Of a DNA stretch of 64,000 nucleotides, positions 60,685-64,000 are shown piece by piece. The notes under the pieces are model-generated. The model worked only from the letters and a program-made list of their open reading frames with translations, made no database searches and was not told the DNA's origin. Both the position numbers and the translations under genes were made by a program. The stretch is from an uncultured Caryophanales bacterium (GTDB taxonomy: Bacteria > Bacillota_I > Bacilli_A > RF39 > UBA660): the NCBI GenBank assembly GCA_946544685.1, contig CAMNML010000001.1:1-64000 (forward strand). Reading direction: 5' to 3'. The first letter of the stretch is position 1, and each line of letters opens with the position of its first letter.

Positions 60685-61605
60685 ATGAATTATGATTATA
60701 ATTTTGGTAATGATTTTTACAAGTATGATGGCGATATAGGTGTTAAAAGTACTGTTTATAGTATTTTAGCTCCAGAACAGTCACAAGAAGATCAACCAGG
60801 TATGGAGTATTTAATGAATCCGCTTCCTATTTTTGATAATCCTAATTATAAGGGTAGTGGTAAGTTAAAGGATAAAGTTGCTATTGTTACTGGTGGTGAT
60901 AGTGGGCTTGGTCGTGCTTGTTCAATTGCTTTTGTTAAGGAAGGGGCAAAAGTAGTTATTGTTTATTATGATGAAGACAAGGATGCATTTGATACTAAGG
61001 ATTATATTGAGTCTTTAGGTGGAGAGTGCTATTTAATTCGAGGAGATATTACTGATCATGGTTTTTGTAAGTTTATTGTTGATGAGACTATGAATAAGTA
61101 TGGTAAGATTGATATTTTAGTTAATAATGCAGGGGTACAGTATCAACAGGATAGATTGGAAGATATTAGTGATGAACAATTAGATTGGACTTTTAAAGTT
61201 AATGTTTATGGTATGTTTTATTTAACTAAAGAGGCTTTGCCTTATATGAATAGTGGTGCTTCTATTATTAATTTATCTAGTGTTACTACTTTTTATGGTG
61301 ATCCACAGTTAATTGATTATGTTAGTACTAAAGGAGCAATTGTTGGTTTTACTAGGGCTTTAGCGCGTAATTTGGCTTTAAAGAATATTCGTGTTAATGC
61401 GATTGCGCCTGGATTCTTTTGGACTCCATTACAACCTGCTTGTTGGGTAGCTGAAAAGATTCCATCTCTTGGAGCTGATAGTGCTATGGCTAGAGGTGCG
61501 ATGCCTTATGAACTTGCTTCTACATTTGTATTTTTAGCGAGTGATGATTCTAGTTATATGACTGGTCAGGTAATTCATAATAATGGTGGTCAGGTAATGG
61601 GATAA
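60685..61605 (+). CDS. SDR-family oxidoreductase (YhdF/YhxC type)
   Basis: 306 residues behind a GGGGG site. An N-terminal extension with GMEYLMNPLPIFDNPNYKGS is specific to the YhdF/YhxC/GsiB-like group of general-stress dehydrogenases. The Rossmann part has VTGGDSGLG for NAD(P), NNAG, the catalytic serine in INLSSVTTFYG, YVSTKGAIVG (YxxxK) and NAIAPGFFWTPLQPA. The usual substrate is unknown (some relatives are called glucose or ribitol dehydrogenases). It stands alone between two terminators. Confidence 0.92.
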   Translation: MNYDYNFGNDFYKYDGDIGVKSTVYSILAPEQSQEDQPGMEYLMNPLPIFDNPNYKGSGKLKDKVAIVTGGDSGLGRACSIAFVKEGAKVVIVYYDEDKDAFDTKDYIESLGGECYLIRGDITDHGFCKFIVDETMNKYGKIDILVNNAGVQYQQDRLEDISDEQLDWTFKVNVYGMFYLTKEALPYMNSGASIINLSSVTTFYGDPQLIDYVSTKGAIVGFTRALARNLALKNIRVNAIAPGFFWTPLQPACWVAEKIPSLGADSAMARGAMPYELASTFVFLASDDSSYMTGQVIHNNGGQVMG

Positions 61606-61606
61606 G

Positions 61607-61634
61607 ATATTTAGATTTTTCTAAATATTTTTTT
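61607..61634 (+). terminator. Terminator after the SDR gene
   Basis: ATATTTAG / CTAAATAT (8 bp) around ATTTTT, with a long T run. Confidence 0.75.
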
Positions 61635-61678
61635 GTATATATGTTTTTAATTTGTTAAAAATAATATTGGTGAATCTT

Positions 61679-63037
61679 ATGATAAATAGCTATTTTATTA
61701 GAAGTGTTAATGGTGAGGAAGTATTATATCTTAATTTTGATTTTAGTTATGAGTTTTCTAGTTTTGATTTTATGGCTAAGAGAGAAAAGATACAAGAAAT
61801 TGTTAGAAATTTTATTCGTGATAATAAGATTTCTTTTAAAGGAATGACTGTATTACTTGTTTCTGGCGGTGTACTTTTTGGTAGTGTTGTTTTAAATACT
61901 CCTAATTTTACTGGTAGTCCTATTAATTCTATTAAACCAATAGAAAGTAGTGTTACTAATGATGACTTTGTTACTCCTAATGCGAGTGTTACTTTATCTA
62001 ATGGTGATTGTGTTGTTATTAATGATGTTAAAGATGAAAAAGAAGTTAAGAATGAAAAAGTTGAATCCAAGAATGAGAATGTTCAAGTTAAGGAAAATGT
62101 TGTTCCTAAAGAGGAGAAGGTTCAAGCTAAGGAGGTTAATACTCCTAAAGTAGAGGAGAAAAAACAGGTTAATGAAGTTAGTTCTCCTAAGGTAGAAGAA
62201 AAAACTGAGGTTAAAGAGGTAGCTACTAAGGAGGTTGTTGATAATAATATTTATGTTAGTGTTAGGAGAAATGGTTCAGTTGTTAAAATTGAGTTGGAGG
62301 AGTATGTTACTGGAGTAGTAGGAGCTGAAATGCCTGCTTCTTTTAATGTAGAGGCTTTAAAAGCTCAAGCTGTGATTGCTAGAACGTATGCTTTAAAGGC
62401 TAATAGTCGTGGTACTGTTTTAAGTGATAATGAATCTAGTCAAAGCTATAAGTCTAATGATCAATTAAAGTCTTTATGGGGGAGTAGTTATAATACTTAT
62501 TATAATAAAGTTAAAAGTGCGGTTGATAGTACTCGTGGTATGTATTTAACTTATAATGGTAGTTATATTGAGGCTGTATATCATTCTACTAGTAATGGTA
62601 GAACTGAAGATTCTAGTAATGTTTGGGGTAATTCTTTTCCATATTTGGTTAGTGTTGATAGCCCTTATGATAGTAGTAATCCTTCTTATTTGAAAACAGT
62701 TAGTTTTAGTTATTCTGATATTTCTAAGAAGTTGGGTGTTATTGTTACTAGTGATACTAATTTTATTATTAATGGTAAAACAGCAGGTGATAGAGTTTCT
62801 AGTATAAGTGTTGGTGAGGTAACATTTACAGGCGTTGATTTTAGAAGTAAATTGGGTTTAAGAAGTGCGGATTTTGATATTGAAAAGAATAATGATGGTG
62901 TTTTAATTACTACTCGTGGATATGGACATGGTGTTGGAATGAGTCAGTATGGAGCGAATGGTATGGCTAAAGCAGGTAGTAGTTATCGTGATATTTTATT
63001 TCATTATTATCCTGGTGTTAGTTTAAAATCATTGTAA
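61679..63037 (+). CDS. SpoIID/LytB-domain protein, membrane-anchored
   Basis: 452 residues from the ATG behind TTGGTGAA; the open frame upstream crosses the AT-rich gap. A cytoplasmic N-terminus (1-60), one membrane helix (about 62-82) and a long Lys/Glu/Val-rich linker (about 115-190, with repeated PKVEEK) precede the SpoIID domain (about 195-452). The domain has ELEEYVTGVVGAEMPASF with the catalytic glutamate, EALKAQAVIARTYAL, YHSTSNGRTEDSSNVWG and RGYGHGVGMSQYGANGMA. SpoIID is a lytic transglycosylase acting on denuded glycan during engulfment; related proteins act in vegetative division. The N-terminal segment before the membrane helix is unusual. Confidence 0.9.
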   Translation: MINSYFIRSVNGEEVLYLNFDFSYEFSSFDFMAKREKIQEIVRNFIRDNKISFKGMTVLLVSGGVLFGSVVLNTPNFTGSPINSIKPIESSVTNDDFVTPNASVTLSNGDCVVINDVKDEKEVKNEKVESKNENVQVKENVVPKEEKVQAKEVNTPKVEEKKQVNEVSSPKVEEKTEVKEVATKEVVDNNIYVSVRRNGSVVKIELEEYVTGVVGAEMPASFNVEALKAQAVIARTYALKANSRGTVLSDNESSQSYKSNDQLKSLWGSSYNTYYNKVKSAVDSTRGMYLTYNGSYIEAVYHSTSNGRTEDSSNVWGNSFPYLVSVDSPYDSSNPSYLKTVSFSYSDISKKLGVIVTSDTNFIINGKTAGDRVSSISVGEVTFTGVDFRSKLGLRSADFDIEKNNDGVLITTRGYGHGVGMSQYGANGMAKAGSSYRDILFHYYPGVSLKSL

Positions 63038-63062
63038 AAGTATATTTATTTTGGTATACTTT
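63037..63062 (+). terminator. Weak terminator-like hairpin after the SpoIID-domain gene
   Basis: AAAGTATA / TATACTTT (8 bp) around a 10-base loop, but the T run is short. Confidence 0.45.
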
Positions 63063-63077
63063 ATTTATGGTGATTCT

Positions 63078-64000
63078 ATGGGATATAAGGATTATTTAAT
63101 GCATTATGAATCTAATCCTAGTGTATTTAAAGATAGATATGTTAAGGAAGATATTATTAATAATTCTCAAAAGTACGAATTAACTTGGTTTTGTGGTGAT
63201 AAAGATGTAACTTGTCAAATGATTTATGATTTATTAGACGATGATGGTATGGAAATCCTATTTAAAAGCAAAGATCGTCTGAGTAAAGTTAATGGTATTA
63301 TTGTTTGTGGCAAGAATATATCTTGTCTTTTTGATAATGAATTATTTTTAAAAATGTTTTTTTTACTTGATGACTATTATTATTATATTAGTGAGGCTGA
63401 TTCATTAAAGTTTATTAAATATCTTGTTAGTGTGTATCCTGATAGTGTTGTTAAAGTTTTTAATAAATTAAATGATAAATCTCAATTGTATGTTATTGAT
63501 AATATTGATTTGTCTTTATATTATAATCAAATATTAGATTCTAGCAAAAATAGTTCTTCTAAATATATTTTAGACAGAATTTCTTCTTTGAATGGGTTTA
63601 ATTATGATAAGTTATTATCTATTTTTGGTAGGGATATTCATATTCCAGAACATTTGTTAGATTCAAAATTTATAAAAAAAATATCAACTATTTATAATGT
63701 TAGAAATTATAGAAGACTTATTTTTGAACTTTCACATAATAATGATGTTTATATGATTGAAGTTAAGAGAAGAGAATTTTATGATTATTTTTTAGCTAAA
63801 TGTTCTGAAATATATGATTTGATTAAACAAGATATTTGTAATGGTGTTGATCCATTTTTAAGTATTGAAAATCATTTGAATTGTTTTGGTGGTAATGATT
63901 CTGTTTTAAGAACTATTTATACAACAACTGATAGTATTGATGTTCTATTTAAAAAGGCTCTTAATTATATAACTACAGATATTGTTATTGATTATTTATT
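63078..64000 (+). CDS. Unidentified protein, cut by window end
   Basis: An ATG behind GGTGAT opens a frame that stays open to the window edge (307 full codons). It starts GYKDYLMHYESNPSVFKDRY and is rich in Leu, Ile, Asp, Tyr and Ser, looks alpha-helical and has no signal peptide or membrane segment. A stretch around SLNGFNYDKLLSIFGRDIHI and later IFELSHNNDVYMIEVKRREF shows no motif I know. Codon use is like its neighbours. Product unknown. Confidence 0.75.
   Translation, partial: MGYKDYLMHYESNPSVFKDRYVKEDIINNSQKYELTWFCGDKDVTCQMIYDLLDDDGMEILFKSKDRLSKVNGIIVCGKNISCLFDNELFLKMFFLLDDYYYYISEADSLKFIKYLVSVYPDSVVKVFNKLNDKSQLYVIDNIDLSLYYNQILDSSKNSSSKYILDRISSLNGFNYDKLLSIFGRDIHIPEHLLDSKFIKKISTIYNVRNYRRLIFELSHNNDVYMIEVKRREFYDYFLAKCSEIYDLIKQDICNGVDPFLSIENHLNCFGGNDSVLRTIYTTTDSIDVLFKKALNYITTDIVIDYL

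Noticed and set aside
61747..62070. Minus-strand open frame within the SpoIID-domain gene
   Set aside because: Antisense to the linker of a real gene, with no ribosome site.
1..64000. Mycoplasma-type code (TGA as tryptophan)
   Set aside because: Several genes end at TGA within ATGA overlaps, and tryptophan is consistently TGG.
1..64000. Prophage, integrase or IS element
   Set aside because: No integrase, DDE transposase, terminal inverted repeats or phage structural genes were seen; only Rpn-type genes hint at mobility.

Overview
ORGANISM. The window is strongly AT-rich low-G+C Bacillota DNA. TGA serves as a stop (for example at the ends of 228-2549, 4908-5903 and 43048-43626) and tryptophan is TGG, so this is genetic code 11 and not a Mycoplasma-type code. 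The order SPOR protein - radC - mreC - mreD - degenerate LytM protein - M50 protease - rplU - prp - rpmA - obg (14.9-21.0 kb) follows the Bacillus order spoIIB ... radC - mreC - mreD - spoIVFA - spoIVFB - rplU - ysxB - rpmA - obg. An uncultured, probably gut-associated member of Bacilli or a near relative is the best guess; the species cannot be named from the sequence.

LAYOUT. 0-4.7 kb: tail of an Rpn-type nuclease gene, a YfhO-like membrane protein, a small coiled-coil membrane protein, a polysaccharide deacetylase and a second, minus-strand Rpn-type gene. 4.9-14.1 kb: the SRP locus ftsY - small membrane protein - ylxM, then a block not usually found there (HerA-like ATPase, DUF4143 ATPase, two SGNH-hydrolase-like genes), then ffh. 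14.1-21.0 kb: the radC/mre/spoIVF-like/L21-L27/obg block. 21.1-25.1 kb: a secreted SH3b/glucosaminidase protein ending in a type I dockerin, followed 9 bp later by a membrane-anchored protein with an N-terminal cohesin-like domain. 25.1-26.0 kb: a third Rpn-type gene with an in-frame stop at codon 3. 26.2-55.0 kb: a PRPP synthetase and then a large surface-glycan locus. 55.1-63.0 kb: a papain-like protein, tRNA-Leu(GAG), a T-box-controlled argS, a probable small RNA, a three-gene ABC-2 transporter, an SDR oxidoreductase and a SpoIID-domain protein. An unidentified open frame runs off the right end.

HOW THE GENES WORK TOGETHER. The glycan locus starts with a TagO/WecA-type initiating transferase and has cytoplasmic glycosyltransferases (GT2, GT4, an Alg13/Alg14-like pair), an acyltransferase, a pyruvyltransferase fused to an iron-sulfur FrhB-like half, a Wzm/Wzt (TagG/TagH) exporter and GalE. 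A second module in the middle makes lipid-monophosphate sugars for decoration outside the membrane: GtrA-like protein, a UbiA-family enzyme with the motif of decaprenyl-phosphate phosphoribosyltransferase, a HAD-IB phosphatase, a GtrB-like transferase and three GT-C-like membrane proteins. With the PRPP synthetase upstream this suggests a polyprenyl-phosphate-ribose donor. CotH, VTC and DUF4956 genes form a well-known trio inside the locus.

MOST NOTABLE. (1) The adjacent dockerin-tagged wall hydrolase and membrane cohesin, which look like a two-gene, cellulosome-style display system for a peptidoglycan enzyme. (2) The probable ribofuranose-donor module. (3) The accessory block in the SRP locus, bracketed by two almost identical terminator hairpins and carrying three related SGNH-like domains. 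(4) A short structured RNA with its own promoter and terminator between argS and the ABC genes. All family assignments are by reading motifs; no searches were run.
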